DNA of 64,000 nt from Streptomyces fradiae ATCC 10745 = DSM 40063 (GTDB lineage: Bacteria > Actinomycetota > Actinomycetes > Streptomycetales > Streptomycetaceae): assembly GCF_008704425.1 (NCBI RefSeq), contig NZ_CP023696.1:916501-980500 (forward strand), written 5' to 3'. Made by a program: the position numbers and the translations under genes. Position 1 is the stretch's first letter. Each line of letters begins with the position of its first letter. A model generated the notes under the pieces. The model did no database searches and was not told the origin of the DNA. It saw only the letters and a list, made by a program, of their open reading frames with translations. This document shows, piece by piece, positions 30,373-40,149 of the stretch.

Positions 30373-32562
30373 ATGGGCGACAAGGCGAACACCCACGTCG
30401 GAGCCGCCGGCAGGGCCGTGACGGCCGACCGGCCCTCATCCGTCAGGAACGTCGTGCTGGTCGGCCACAGCGGGTCCGGCAAGACCACCCTGGTCGAGGC
30501 CCTGGCCCTGACCGCGGGCGCCGTCAACCGCGCCGGACGCGTGGAGGACGGCACCACCCTCTCCGACCACGACGAGATCGAGCACCGCACACAGCGGTCC
30601 GTACAGCTCTCCCTCGTCCCCCTCGAATGGGCCGGCTGCAAGATCAACCTGCTGGACGCCCCCGGCTACGCCGACTTCGTCGGCGAGCTGCGCGCCGGGC
30701 TGCGCGCCGCGGACGCCGCCCTCTTCGTCGTCTCCGCCGCGCAGGAGGCCGACGCCGTCCCCGGCTCCACCCGCCTGCTCTGGGAGGAGTGCGCCGCCGT
30801 CGGGATGCCCCGCGCGATCGTCGTCACCCACCTCGACACCGCCCGCACCGACTACGACCGGCTCACCCGCGTCTGCGGCGAGGTCCTCGGCGGTGACGAC
30901 CCCGACGCCGTGCTCCCCCTCTACCTGCCCGTCCTCGGCCCCGAGGCGCCCGACGGGCACGCCCCCGCCACCGGCCTCGTCGGGCTCCTCACCCGCGAGG
31001 TCCTCGACTACTCCACCGGCGCGCGCAGGGAGAACCCCCCGGACGACACCCAGCTCCCCCTCATCGAGGAGGCCCGCAACCGCCTGATCGAGGGCATCAT
31101 CGCGGAGAGCGAGGACGAGACCCTCATGGACCGCTACCTGGGCGGCGAGGAGATCGACCTCAAGAGCCTCGTCGCGGACCTGGAGAAGGCCGTCGCCCGC
31201 GGCACCTTCCACCCCGTGCTCGCCGCCGCCCCCGCCGCGCCCGGCGGCACCCAGGGCCTGGGCACCGTGGAACTCCTCGACCTGATCACCCGCGGCTTCC
31301 CCACGCCCCTGGAGCGCCCCGCGCCCGAGGTCACCACCCCGCGGGGCGACCCCCGGCCCGCCCTGACCTGCGACCCCGAGGGCCCCCTCGCCGCCGAGGT
31401 CGTCAAGACCTCCTCCGACCCGTACGTCGGGCGGATCTCCCTCGTACGGGTCTTCTCCGGCACCCTCCGCCCCGACGACACCGTCCACGTCTCGGGCCAC
31501 GGCCTCGCCGACCGCGGCCACGAGGACCACGACGTCGACGAACGCGTCGGCGCCCTCTTCGCCCCCTTCGGCAAGCAGCAGCGCCCGATGGCCCACTGCG
31601 TCGCCGGCGACCTCGCCTGCGTCGCCAGGCTCTCCCGCGCCGAGACCGGCGACACCCTCTCCGCCAAGGACGACCCGCTCCTCATGGCCCCCTGGACCAT
31701 GCCCGAGCCGCTGCTCCCCCTCGCCATCGAGGCCCGCGGCAAGGCCGACGAGGACAAGCTCTCGCAGGGCCTGGCCCGGCTCGCCGCCGAGGACCCCACC
31801 ATGCGCCTGGAGCAGAACCAGGACACCCACCAGGTCGTCCTGTGGTGCCTCGGCGAGGCCCACCAGGACGTCGCCCTCGAACGCCTGCGCACCCGCTACG
31901 GCGTCCAGGTCGACGCCGTGCCGCACCGCGTCGCCCTCCGCGAGACCTTCGCCGCCCCCGCCGCCGCGCGCGGCCGGCACGTCAAGCAGTCCGGCGGCCA
32001 CGGCCAGTTCGCCATCTGCGACATCGAGGTCGAGCCCCTCCCGCCCGGCTCCGGCGTCGAGTTCGTCGACAAGGTCGTCGGCGGCGCCGTCCCCCGCCAG
32101 TTCATCCCCTCCGTCGAGAAGGGGCTGCGCGCCCAGGCCGCCCGCGGCGTCGCCACCGGGCACCCCCTGGTGGACATCCGCGTCACCCTGGTCGACGGCA
32201 AGGCCCACTCGGTGGACTCCTCCGACGCCGCCTTCCAGACGGCCGGGGCCCTCGCCCTGCGCGAGGCCGCCGCCGACACCCCGGTCGACCTGCTGGAACC
32301 CGTCGCCGAGGTCCAGGTCCTCGTCCCCGACGAGTACGTCGGCCCCGTCATGAGCGACCTCTCCGGCCGCCGCGGCCGCGTCGTCGGCACCGACCAGGCG
32401 GGGCCCGGACGCACCGTCGTCCGTGCGGACGTCCCCGAACTGGAGATCGGCCGGTACGCCGTCGACCTCCGCTCCCTCACCCACGGCACCGGCCGCTTCA
32501 GCCGCGCGTACGTACGGCACGAGCCCATGCCGGCGCACATCGCGCAGAAGGTCCGCGCCTGA
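30373..32562 (+). CDS. EF-G-like translational GTPase (EF-G2 type) with degenerate G motifs
   Basis: 729 residues from ATG 30373, with GGAGGAAG upstream. It has the full EF-G domain order: a G domain with P-loop VGHSGSGKTTLVEAL (near residue 33) and G3 LLDAPGYADF, domain II (about 330-420), domain III, domain IV with GRHVKQSGGHGQFAICDIEV, and domain V ending SRAYVRHEPMPAHIAQKV. The G4 motif NKxD is replaced by THLD, and the switch I motif RGITI is replaced by RTQRSVQ. This paralogue may bind nucleotide poorly or act without normal ribosomal GTPase activity, as reported for mycobacterial EF-G2. Housekeeping fusA should be elsewhere. Confidence 0.9.
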   Translation: MGDKANTHVGAAGRAVTADRPSSVRNVVLVGHSGSGKTTLVEALALTAGAVNRAGRVEDGTTLSDHDEIEHRTQRSVQLSLVPLEWAGCKINLLDAPGYADFVGELRAGLRAADAALFVVSAAQEADAVPGSTRLLWEECAAVGMPRAIVVTHLDTARTDYDRLTRVCGEVLGGDDPDAVLPLYLPVLGPEAPDGHAPATGLVGLLTREVLDYSTGARRENPPDDTQLPLIEEARNRLIEGIIAESEDETLMDRYLGGEEIDLKSLVADLEKAVARGTFHPVLAAAPAAPGGTQGLGTVELLDLITRGFPTPLERPAPEVTTPRGDPRPALTCDPEGPLAAEVVKTSSDPYVGRISLVRVFSGTLRPDDTVHVSGHGLADRGHEDHDVDERVGALFAPFGKQQRPMAHCVAGDLACVARLSRAETGDTLSAKDDPLLMAPWTMPEPLLPLAIEARGKADEDKLSQGLARLAAEDPTMRLEQNQDTHQVVLWCLGEAHQDVALERLRTRYGVQVDAVPHRVALRETFAAPAAARGRHVKQSGGHGQFAICDIEVEPLPPGSGVEFVDKVVGGAVPRQFIPSVEKGLRAQAARGVATGHPLVDIRVTLVDGKAHSVDSSDAAFQTAGALALREAAADTPVDLLEPVAEVQVLVPDEYVGPVMSDLSGRRGRVVGTDQAGPGRTVVRADVPELEIGRYAVDLRSLTHGTGRFSRAYVRHEPMPAHIAQKVRA

Positions 32563-32653
32563 GGACCACCGGCCCCCGGCCGCACGCCGGCCTCAAGTCC
32601 CCGGCCGCGACGGCGCGGCCCGCCCCTCGACGCCGCGCCGCCCGGAGGCCGCG

Positions 32654-32680
32654 CCGCCCGCCGGTCACCCCGGCGGGCGG
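32654..32680 (+). terminator. Terminator after the EF-G-like gene
   Basis: 11-bp arms CCGCCCGCCGG and CCGGCGGGCGG with a TCACC loop, about 90 bases downstream of the stop. Confidence 0.6.
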
Positions 32681-32835
32681 CCCGCGGCGGCTTCCCCGTC
32701 GTCCTGACGCGCCGCCCCGCTCCCCGATAGGCTGGTGAGCCCGAGTCAGCAGGTGTGCGCCCGCACCCGGTGGGGAAAGGCCGCAGTGCGGGGACAACGG
32801 CTGCGGCACATGCGTCGATGGGGGCGGAAGACACG

Positions 32836-34458
32836 ATGGACAGTTTCGGTCCCGGGGCACAGGTCCCGCTCCAGGGCTCGTCGGGGCAGTCGGTGGCCAC
32901 GAACGCGCTGGCCTCCGCCGCGTACCGCGACAGCCCGCTCGAGGACATCCTCAAGGCCAACAACGACTGGTACCAATCCACGGTCAAGAAGGGGAAGTTC
33001 TCCCTCTTCGAGCCCAATCTGGGCGAGGCGTTCTCCCGCGCCGTCGTCGTCCGCATGCTCGGCGGCGGGCGCTCGGCCGTCATCCAGTCCTTCGGCACCG
33101 ACCCCCAGCCGGTCGTCGAGCACTGCCTCTCCGCCAACCGCATCCGCAAGCAGCGCGACCTGCGCCTCACGCTCATCACCCTGCTGTGCGGCGTGGTGTT
33201 CCTGCCCGGACTGCTCCTGTGGCTGGTCCTCTTCCAGATCCGCCGCACCCTCGCGGGGGCCGCCAACAAGCGCGCCGGGGCCGCCGGCACGGCCCTCCTC
33301 GCGGGCTTCGCCATCCTCGCCGTGCTCGTCATGGTCAAGCTGCCGTTCGACGGCTTCCTGTCCCTCTACCTGCGCGCCATGATCATCGCTCCGGTGGTCG
33401 GCTGGTTCCTCGCCAAGCACGTCTGCGAGACCACCGCCCGCGACCTGCGCGCCCGCTGGGAGGCGCTGCTCAGCGGAGGCGGGGTCGCCGCCAAGATCCC
33501 CGAGGCGGTCCCGCAGAGCCCCGGCGAGACCGCCGCCGAGGAGCTGCGCCAGTCCCTGGAGAAGCTCACCGCCGAGCAGCGCTCCAACGTCGTCTTCTAC
33601 GCCGGGCCGCGCGGCATACTCGGCATGGGCACCCGCTGGGGCGGCTGGCACCTCGCCGAGGAGCTGAAGCCCCGCGACGGCAAGGAGATCCACGCCTTCC
33701 GCACCTGGGACGTGGTGCGCCCCATCCACGACCAGCTGAAACTGCTGGAGCGGGGCTCGCTCAAGAGCGGTTTCCCCACCCCGTCGGTCAACCACTGGAT
33801 CGTCGTGCCCGTCGGCGACGGCGCCAAGGAGGTCTCGCGCCCCGACGGCGAGGACGTCGTCCACTTCCAGGTCAAGCCGCACGAGATCCAGCGCGTCTGC
33901 AACGAGAACCAGTTCGGCAAGGGCAACCGCCACTACCTCGGCGTGCAGTTCGTCCTCTGGGACGGCCAGCTCGTCCTCACCATGCTCGTCACCGTCACGG
34001 CGCTGCTGCACACCCTGCGCATCGAGGTCTCCGGGCACGCGCTCGGCCCGGTGCACTCCCTCTTCACGAGCAAGCCCGCCGCGAAGACGAAGACGGTCTC
34101 CAAGACCATACGGTTCTGGGAGACCCGCGACATCAAGCTGCCCCTGGTGGAGACCAACGAGGTCGTCCGCCTCGCCGTCCGGGCCCCGCTCACCTGGTTC
34201 CCGCCGGTCCTCGACTTCCTCGGCGGCAAGCTCGTGCTGCCCGAGCCGTTCGGCCTGCGCCACGCCTGGGCGGAGGCCCCGTGGAAGCACCGCTTCATGG
34301 CCGACGACGTGATCCGCGCCTCCACGCCCGTGATGCGCGCCGTGCACGCCGCGACCGTCAAGATGCTGGACGAGCACGGCGTGGACACGACCTCGCTGGC
34401 GGGCAGCAACTTCACCGCCGACCCGGCGCCGAAGAAGGCCGACGTGTACGACGCCTGA
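32836..34458 (+). CDS. Unknown multi-pass membrane protein
   Basis: 540 residues from ATG 32836 (MDSFGPGAQVPLQG); an in-frame extension to 32755 is possible. Three TM segments are visible: LITLLCGVVFLPGLLLWLVL, AGTALLAGFAILAVLVMVKL with the following region, and LRAMIIAPVVGWFLAKHV. A large cytoplasmic or exported C-terminal part follows, with another hydrophobic stretch near VLTMLVTVTALLHTL. I recognise no domain. It sits between the EF-G-like gene and the HIT gene, as in related streptomycetes. Its TGA abuts the HIT-gene TCA as TGATCA. Confidence 0.85.
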   Translation: MDSFGPGAQVPLQGSSGQSVATNALASAAYRDSPLEDILKANNDWYQSTVKKGKFSLFEPNLGEAFSRAVVVRMLGGGRSAVIQSFGTDPQPVVEHCLSANRIRKQRDLRLTLITLLCGVVFLPGLLLWLVLFQIRRTLAGAANKRAGAAGTALLAGFAILAVLVMVKLPFDGFLSLYLRAMIIAPVVGWFLAKHVCETTARDLRARWEALLSGGGVAAKIPEAVPQSPGETAAEELRQSLEKLTAEQRSNVVFYAGPRGILGMGTRWGGWHLAEELKPRDGKEIHAFRTWDVVRPIHDQLKLLERGSLKSGFPTPSVNHWIVVPVGDGAKEVSRPDGEDVVHFQVKPHEIQRVCNENQFGKGNRHYLGVQFVLWDGQLVLTMLVTVTALLHTLRIEVSGHALGPVHSLFTSKPAAKTKTVSKTIRFWETRDIKLPLVETNEVVRLAVRAPLTWFPPVLDFLGGKLVLPEPFGLRHAWAEAPWKHRFMADDVIRASTPVMRAVHAATVKMLDEHGVDTTSLAGSNFTADPAPKKADVYDA

Positions 34459-35019
34459 TCAGGCGGCCGGCCAGGCGTCGGCGAGCATGCGGCGCGTGTC
34501 GGCCAGCAGCTGCGGGAGCACCTTGGTGTGGGCGGTGACCGGCATGAAGTTGGTGTCGCCGCCCCACCTCGGCACGATGTGCTGGTGCAGGTGGGCGGCG
34601 ATCCCGGCGCCCGCGGCGGCCCCCTGGTTCATGCCCAGGTTGAAGCCGTGCGCCCCCGACGCCGTACGCAGCGCGGTCATCGCCCGCTTGGTGAAGGCGG
34701 CCAGCTCGGCGGTCTCCGCCTCGTCCAGCTCCGTGTAGTCGGCGACGTGCCGGAACGGGACGATCATCAGATGGCCGCCGTTGTACGGGTAGAGGTTCAG
34801 CACGGCGTAGACGCTCTCGCCGCGCGCGACGACGAGTCCGTCCTCGTCCGACTTCGCCGGGATCGAGCAGAAGGGGCAGCCGTCGCCGGCCCCCGAATCG
34901 GTGGGCTTGTTCTCGCCCTGGATGTACGCCATCCGGTGGGGCGTCCACAGACGCTGGAACGCGTCCGGCGTCCCCACTCCGATCTGCTGTTCCGGCTCAT
35001 TCGTCATGCGGTTCAGCAT
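34459..35019 (-). CDS. HIT-family nucleotide phosphorylase/hydrolase
   Basis: 186 residues. The histidine triad is HLHQHIVPRW (near residue 140), with GDGCPFCSIPAKSDEDG, a Cys-X2-Cys zinc element, near residue 45. The homologue next to thrS in M. tuberculosis (Rv2613c) is an Ap4A phosphorylase, and the order thrS-HIT is kept here, so the same activity is likely. An alternative start is ATG 35007 (MTNEPEQQIGVG). Confidence 0.9.
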   Translation of the reverse strand: MLNRMTNEPEQQIGVGTPDAFQRLWTPHRMAYIQGENKPTDSGAGDGCPFCSIPAKSDEDGLVVARGESVYAVLNLYPYNGGHLMIVPFRHVADYTELDEAETAELAAFTKRAMTALRTASGAHGFNLGMNQGAAAGAGIAAHLHQHIVPRWGGDTNFMPVTAHTKVLPQLLADTRRMLADAWPAA

Positions 35020-35046
35020 ATGGCCCGCCCCTGCCCGGGTGCGCCG

Positions 35047-35076
35047 AGGGGCGGTACCCGGCCGGGTACCGCCCCT
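35047..35076 (-). terminator. Perfect palindromic hairpin downstream of thrS
   Basis: Two 15-bp complementary arms without a spacer (AGGGGCGGTACCCGG and its complement), 28 bases after the thrS stop and before the HIT-gene start. A terminator or attenuator between the two genes is likely. Confidence 0.75.
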
Positions 35077-35104
35077 GGTGTCCTCGTCACGCCCGCACGC
35101 GGCG

Positions 35105-37084
35105 CTACACCTGTACGCGGCGCTCCACCACGTCGACCAGCTCGGCGAGCGCGAGGTCCCGGGGGATCCCGTTCTTCTGCGAGCCGTCGCGGTAGCGGAA
35201 GGAGACCGTGCCCGCGCTCATGTCGTCGTCCCCCACGATGATCATGAAGGGGACCTTCAGCTTCTGGTGGTTCCTGATCTTCTTCTGCATCCGGTCCGAG
35301 GACGCGTCCACCTCGACCCGCAGGCCCTTGCGCTTCGCCTCGGCGGCGAACTCGTGGAGGTACTCGACGTGGGCGTCCCCGACCGGGATGCCGACCGCCT
35401 GGAGCGGGGCGAGCCAGGCCGGGAAGGCACCGGCGTAGTGCTCCAGCAGCACGCCGAAGAAGCGCTCGATGGAGCCGAAGAGCGCACGGTGGATCATGAC
35501 GGGCTGCCGGCGCGAGCCGTCCGCCGCCGTGTACTCCAGGTTGAAGCGCTTCGGCTGGTTGAAGTCGACCTGGATGGTGGACATCTGCCAGGAACGGCCG
35601 ATGGCGTCCTTGGCCTGCACCGAGATCTTCGGGCCGTAGTACGCCGCGCCGCCCGGGTCCGGGACCAGCGGCAGGCCCTGCTTCTCGGCGGCCTGGCGGA
35701 GCGCCTCGGTGGCCTCCTCCCAGTCCTCGTCCGAGCCGATGAACTTGTCCGAGTCGTCGCGGGTGGAGAGCTCCAGCTCGAACTCGGTCAGGCCGTAGTC
35801 GCGCAGGAGGTCCAGGACGAAGGTGAGGAGCGCGTCGAGCTCCTGCGGCATCTGCTCCCGGGTGCAGTAGATGTGCGAGTCGTCCTGGGTGAAGCCGCGC
35901 GAACGGGTCAGACCGTGCACGACGCCCGACTTCTCGTACCGGTAGACGGTGCCGAACTCGAACAGCCGCAGCGGCAGCTCCCGGTAGGAGCGCCCGCGGG
36001 CCTTGAAGACCAGGTTGTGCATCGGGCAGTTCATCGCCTTGAGGCGGTAGTTCTGCTCGTCGAACTCTATGGCGGGGAACATGCCCTCCGCGTAGTGCGG
36101 CAGGTGCCCGGAGATCTCGAAGAGGCGCTCCTTCGAGATGTGCGGGGTGTTGACGAACTCGTAGCCGGAGGCCTCGTGGCGCCGGCGCGAGTAGTCCTCC
36201 ATCACCTTGCGGATCACGCCGCCCCGGGGGTGGAACACCGCCAGGCCCGGACCGAGCTCGTCCGGGAAGGAGAACAGGTCGAGCTCGGCGCCCAGCTTGC
36301 GGTGGTCGCGCTTCTCGGCCTCGGCGAGGAAGTCCAGGTGCGCCTTCAGCTCGTCCTTGGACGGCCAGGCGGTGCCGTAGATCCGCTGGAGCTGCGGGTT
36401 CTTCTCGCTGCCCCGCCAGTACGCGGCGGCCGAGCGCATCAGCTTGAACGCCGGGATGGCGCGGGTGGTCGGCAGGTGCGGGCCGCGGCAGAGGTCCTTC
36501 CAGCACAGCTCGCCGGTCTTGGCGTCGAGGTTGTCGTAGATGGTCAGCTCGCCGCCGCCGACCTCGGCGTCCGCGCCCTCGGCGGCCTGCGCGGCGTTGC
36601 CCTTGAGGCCGATCAGCTCCAGCTTGTACGGCTCGCCCGCCAGCTCCTCGCGGGCGGCCTCGTCGGTGGTGACCCGGCGCGCGAACCGCTGGCCGCGCTT
36701 CTGGATCTCCTGCATCTTCTTCTCGACGGCCTTGAGGTCCTCGGGCGTGAACGGCTTCTCGACGTCGAAGTCGTAGTAGAAGCCGTCCTTGATGGGCGGG
36801 CCGATGCCGAGCTTGGCCTCGGGGAACAGCTCCTGGACGGCCTGGGCCATGACGTGCGCGGTGGAGTGGCGCAGGATGGCGAGACCGTCCTCGGAGGAGA
36901 TCTCGACGCCCTCGACGGCCTCGCCGTCCCTGAGCTCGTACGCGAGGTCCCTCAGCTCGCCGTCCACGCGGGCCGCGACGATGGCGCGCTCGCCGGCGAA
37001 GAGGTCGGCGGCCGTAGTGCCCGTCGTCACCACGCGCTCTTCCCGCTCGGAATCGCGTTGGATGATCACACGGACGTCTGACAC
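35105..37084 (-). CDS. thrS: Threonine--tRNA ligase
   Basis: 659 residues from GTG 37084 ([13 protein letters not shown]) with AGGAG upstream. TGS domain (1-60), editing domain with the [11 protein letters not shown] motif near residue 72, the zinc-site Cys in [13 protein letters not shown], class II motif 2 [21 protein letters not shown], and the C-terminal anticodon-binding domain are all present. No T-box was recognised upstream. Confidence 0.97.
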   Translation of the reverse strand: MSDVRVIIQRDSEREERVVTTGTTAADLFAGERAIVAARVDGELRDLAYELRDGEAVEGVEISSEDGLAILRHSTAHVMAQAVQELFPEAKLGIGPPIKDGFYYDFDVEKPFTPEDLKAVEKKMQEIQKRGQRFARRVTTDEAAREELAGEPYKLELIGLKGNAAQAAEGADAEVGGGELTIYDNLDAKTGELCWKDLCRGPHLPTTRAIPAFKLMRSAAAYWRGSEKNPQLQRIYGTAWPSKDELKAHLDFLAEAEKRDHRKLGAELDLFSFPDELGPGLAVFHPRGGVIRKVMEDYSRRRHEASGYEFVNTPHISKERLFEISGHLPHYAEGMFPAIEFDEQNYRLKAMNCPMHNLVFKARGRSYRELPLRLFEFGTVYRYEKSGVVHGLTRSRGFTQDDSHIYCTREQMPQELDALLTFVLDLLRDYGLTEFELELSTRDDSDKFIGSDEDWEEATEALRQAAEKQGLPLVPDPGGAAYYGPKISVQAKDAIGRSWQMSTIQVDFNQPKRFNLEYTAADGSRRQPVMIHRALFGSIERFFGVLLEHYAGAFPAWLAPLQAVGIPVGDAHVEYLHEFAAEAKRKGLRVEVDASSDRMQKKIRNHQKLKVPFMIIVGDDDMSAGTVSFRYRDGSQKNGIPRDLALAELVDVVERRVQV

Positions 37085-37230
37085 CGGTCTCTCCTGACTG
37101 AAGGGGTGAGCGCCCCGGGGGGCGCGCGCGTAGGAGGGAATGGTACCGAGCCGTCCCGGCCCCTCGCGAAACGGTTCACGGCCGGGCCGGCGCTCCCCTG
37201 CCCGCCGGTCGCCCTCGCCGGTCGTCCTCG

Positions 37231-38484
37231 TCAGCCGTCCTCGTCCAGGGTCTTCGTCAGCCGGTCGCGTTCGGCGTCGTCGACGTGGACCGCCGCCACG
37301 TCGTGGGTGCCGGTGAGGTGGTGGCGGCCCCCGCGGACCTCCAGGCGGCCGTGGACGCGCAGCGGCACTCCGGCGAGGTGGGCGTGGACGGCGGTGCGGT
37401 AGCCGTCCTCGTCGAGGGTGGCGCGCAGGTGGGTGGTGCCGGCCCCGGCGAGGACGCGGAGCCGGACGGTGCCGGGCCCGCGGGAGCCCGTGCGGCACAG
37501 GCGTACGACGGTGCCGGTGACACGGGCGGGCGCGGAGGACCGGGCGCGCCGGTAGCGGGCGCCGGCCTCGCGGAGTGCGGGGAGGTCGCCGGGGGTGAAC
37601 TCGACGGGTTCCGGGCGGGCGGCGCAGCCGGCGGGGGCCCCGGTCGCGGGGGCCCAGGCGAGGGTGACGGCGGCGCCTTCGGTGCCGTGGACGAGGGCGA
37701 CGAGGGCTTCGGTCAGTTCGCGGCCGACGCCCGCGGCGACGGCGGTGTCGAACGCGTCGGGGCGGCCGGTGGCGCGCTGGTAGTCGACGGCCTCGCGGGT
37801 GGCGTGCAGCGCGTGGTGGAGGCGTTCGGTGACGGGGCGGCCGGGGTCGACGGGGAGGTACGCCGTGAGGGCCGGGGCGTCGCCGGGCGGGGTGGTGAGG
37901 AGGACGTGGTCGAGGAGGGAGGGGCCGGGCAGGGCTTGGCCGGGGAGGGTCTCGGCGAGGTTTCGGCCGGGGGGCGCGCCGGGCGTCTCGGCGCGGTCCC
38001 GGTCGGGGAGGTCCGGGTCGGGGAGGTCCCGGTCGGAGAGGGCTGCGGGGCGTCGGGGGCCGGTGCGGCCGTGGGCGGCGCGGGCGGCGGCGAGGAGGGT
38101 CCTGCGGGCCGCGGTGCGCAGGCGGTCCTGGGCGGCCCAGGGGGCGGGGCCGGCGGTGGCGGGTGCGGCGCGGTGCCAGTGGATCTCGTCGCTGGGGGTG
38201 GCGAGGGCCGTGAGGACGGCGCGGGCGGAGGGGGCCGTGGTGCGGGCGAGGGCGGTGAGCGCTTCGGCGAGGAGGTCGTGGCTGTCGGCGAGGTCGAGGC
38301 CGGTGGGGACGAGGAGGCTGGGGGCGGCCGCGGGGCCGGGCGGGGTCCAGCGGGTGTAGGGGCCGCTGCCGCCTCCGGTGCGGTGCCAGCCGTGGCGGCC
38401 GAGGAGCGCGGTGAGGACGCGCGGGTCGACGCGGGGAGCGCCGGGCGGGTCGGTGGGGGCGTGCTCGCCGGTCGGTCGGCGCAT
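37231..38484 (-). CDS. Unknown protein paired with a DUF4365 nuclease-like gene; OB-like C-terminus
   Basis: 417 residues from ATG 38484, which overlaps the stop of the upstream DUF4365 gene (TGATG). The N-terminal 100 residues are conserved-looking ([40 protein letters not shown]). The middle has a short degenerate Asp-Leu-Pro repeat ([17 protein letters not shown]) and a [13 protein letters not shown] segment. The C-terminal 110 residues ([14 protein letters not shown] to DDAERDRL) show the strand pattern of an OB-like nucleic-acid-binding fold. No catalytic motif is evident. The tight coupling suggests a complex with its partner. Function unknown. Confidence 0.75.
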   Translation of the reverse strand: MRRPTGEHAPTDPPGAPRVDPRVLTALLGRHGWHRTGGGSGPYTRWTPPGPAAAPSLLVPTGLDLADSHDLLAEALTALARTTAPSARAVLTALATPSDEIHWHRAAPATAGPAPWAAQDRLRTAARRTLLAAARAAHGRTGPRRPAALSDRDLPDPDLPDRDRAETPGAPPGRNLAETLPGQALPGPSLLDHVLLTTPPGDAPALTAYLPVDPGRPVTERLHHALHATREAVDYQRATGRPDAFDTAVAAGVGRELTEALVALVHGTEGAAVTLAWAPATGAPAGCAARPEPVEFTPGDLPALREAGARYRRARSSAPARVTGTVVRLCRTGSRGPGTVRLRVLAGAGTTHLRATLDEDGYRTAVHAHLAGVPLRVHGRLEVRGGRHHLTGTHDVAAVHVDDAERDRLTKTLDEDG

Positions 38485-39044
38485 CAGGGGGTGCCTCCCG
38501 CTCCTACTCGGCCCATGATCGCGCAGAGCGCGCGGTCGTCGAAGACGCGCGTGGTCGGTATGCGGACGGTCGTGCGGCGGCGGCCGGTGACGGGGTGGCC
38601 GGCGAGGTTGGTCCAGTAGCAGCAGTGGCGGAGGTCGAGGCCGTCGTGGCGGGCGCGGAGCCAGTCGTCGCGGGCGCGCGGGACGAGCATGACGACGAGG
38701 ATCCTGTGCACGGCGACGGGGGTGCGGGCGAGTTTGACGAGGTGGGCGTTGTCCAGGGTGAACGGGAAGGCGGGGCCGGGAGGTCGCGGGGGGATCTGGT
38801 AGGTGGCCTTGAGCTGGACCTTGATGGTGACCTCGTCGTCGACGGTGTGGCCGGGGGCGCTGTGGCTGACGTGCCAGTCGATGCCGTTGTCGGGGAAGGG
38901 CTGGGAGAGGGTGCAGCCTGCGGCGGCCGCGACCGCGTGGAGGTAGCCGACCTGGAGGGTCTCCATGCAGGCGGTGGTGGCGAGTGCGCCGCGCGGGGAC
39001 GGAGCCGGGTGGGTGCCGGGATCGGGCTGGGCGGCGAGCGCCAT
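38484..39044 (-). CDS. DUF4365 domain-containing protein (PD-(D/E)xK-like)
   Basis: 186 residues. The core reads [18 protein letters not shown], then [15 protein letters not shown]: the Asp of GID followed by Q-x-K matches the DUF4365 arrangement, related to restriction-like PD-(D/E)xK nucleases. The C-terminal half ([32 protein letters not shown]) is typical of the family. It is the first gene of a two-gene unit and is divergent from the exonuclease gene. Possible nucleic-acid processing or defence role; not shown. The start is uncertain; ATG 38966 ([12 protein letters not shown]) is an alternative. Confidence 0.82.
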   Translation of the reverse strand: MALAAQPDPGTHPAPSPRGALATTACMETLQVGYLHAVAAAAGCTLSQPFPDNGIDWHVSHSAPGHTVDDEVTIKVQLKATYQIPPRPPGPAFPFTLDNAHLVKLARTPVAVHRILVVMLVPRARDDWLRARHDGLDLRHCCYWTNLAGHPVTGRRRTTVRIPTTRVFDDRALCAIMGRVGAGGTP

Positions 39045-39194
39045 GCTCCTGGTGCCTTCCGGGCTGGTGGTGTGTCAATCATGTCGCCGTATATGCCTGT
39101 TGTCACCGTGCGGCGTACGGGGCAAACGGTCCGGGTATCACCGTTGCGGGCAGGGGGCGGTCCATCTGCCGTGGAGCTGCGAGGAGTTCGGGCT

Positions 39195-39923
39195 ATGGCG
39201 CGCTGGTTCGAGGGTCCCCTGGCCGCGTTCGACACGGAGACGACGGGGATCGACGTCGAGCGGGACAGGATCGTCTCCGCGGCGCTGGTGGTGCAGGACA
39301 CGGAGGGCGGGCGGCCGCGGACGACGCGGTGGCTGGTCAATCCGGGGGTGCCCGTGCCGCCGGGGGCGACGGAGGTGCACGGCCTGACCGACGAGCACCT
39401 GCGGCACAACGGGCGCTGGCCGGCGCCGGTGGTGGACGAGATAGCCCGGCTGCTGGCGGAGCAGTGCGCGGTGGGCCGGCCGCTGGTGGTGATGAACGCC
39501 CCCTTCGACCTGACGCTGCTGGACCGGGAGTTGCGACGGCACCGGGCGTCGACGCTGGCCCGGTACCTGCAGAACGTGCCGCTGTGCGTGCTGGACCCGC
39601 GGGTGCTGGACCGGCATCTGGACCGGTACCGCAAGGGCCGCCGGACGCTGACGGACCTGTGCGCGCAGTACGGGGTGGCGCTGGAGGGGGCGCACGACGC
39701 CGCGGCGGACGCGACGGCGGCGCTGGAGGTCGTACGGGCGGTGGGGCGGCGGTTCGCGGCGCGGCTGGAGGAGCTGTCCGCGGCGGAGTTGCACGCCCGG
39801 CAGGCGGTGTGGCACGCGGCGCAGGCGCGGGGGCTGCAGGAGTGGTTCGCGCGGAACGGGTCGGACGAGGCGGTGGATCCGGCGTGGCCGCTGCGCCCGG
39901 AGCAGTCGGCGGCGGCGGCCTGA
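39195..39923 (+). CDS. DEDDh 3'-5' exonuclease (DnaQ/RNase T family)
   Basis: 242 residues from ATG 39195 (MARWFEGPLAAFDTETTG) with GAGGAG upstream. The four acidic residues of the DEDDh family are visible: FDTETTG, NAPFDLTLL, and the His-Asp pair in GAHDAAADATAAL. It resembles the epsilon proofreading subunit but lacks a polymerase-binding extension, so it is a stand-alone exonuclease. It diverges from the DUF4365 pair. Confidence 0.9.
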   Translation: MARWFEGPLAAFDTETTGIDVERDRIVSAALVVQDTEGGRPRTTRWLVNPGVPVPPGATEVHGLTDEHLRHNGRWPAPVVDEIARLLAEQCAVGRPLVVMNAPFDLTLLDRELRRHRASTLARYLQNVPLCVLDPRVLDRHLDRYRKGRRTLTDLCAQYGVALEGAHDAAADATAALEVVRAVGRRFAARLEELSAAELHARQAVWHAAQARGLQEWFARNGSDEAVDPAWPLRPEQSAAAA

Positions 39924-39997
39924 GCGGGTCTCGGGGCCGGGGCGCGGGTGGGGAGCGCGGCCGGAGGGCGCGGTGCGGACGGCCGGGCAAAGCGCGC

Positions 39998-40028
39998 GAA
40001 GGCCGGTCCGCTGTCGGGACCGGCCTTC
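39998..40028 (-). terminator. Terminator of the first tRNA-Val(CAC)
   Basis: 12-bp arms GAAGGCCGGTCC and GGACCGGCCTTC with a 7-nt loop, starting three bases after the tRNA 3' end. Confidence 0.85.
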
Positions 40029-40031
40029 TGC

Positions 40032-40106
40032 TGGTGGGCGATACTGGGTTCGAACCAGTGACCTCTTCGGTGTGAACGAAGCGCTCTCCCGCTGAGCTAA
40101 TCGCCC
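40032..40106 (-). tRNA. tRNA-Val (anticodon CAC), copy 1
   Basis: 75 bases with a complete cloverleaf. The acceptor GGGCGAT pairs with ATCGCCC, the anticodon stem CTTCG/CGAAG encloses TTCACAC, and the T-loop is GGTTCGAACC. The CCA end is encoded. A near-identical copy lies 784 bases away at 40816-40890. Confidence 0.97.
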
Positions 40107-40119
40107 GGGAACGCACTGA

Positions 40120-40149
40120 ACCATACAGGCCCCGCGGGGCTCCGTTCAA
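40120..40149 (-). promoter_or_regulatory. Promoter of tRNA-Val(CAC) copy 1
   Basis: On the minus strand, -35 TTGAAC (40149-40144), an 18-nt spacer and -10 TATGGT (40125-40120), placing the start about 7 bases before the tRNA. The -35 overlaps the end of the SRPBCC gene. Confidence 0.6.

Noticed and set aside
37085-37230. T-box leader for thrS
   Set aside because: No T-box consensus or specifier stem was seen, and T-boxes in actinobacteria are largely limited to ileS.
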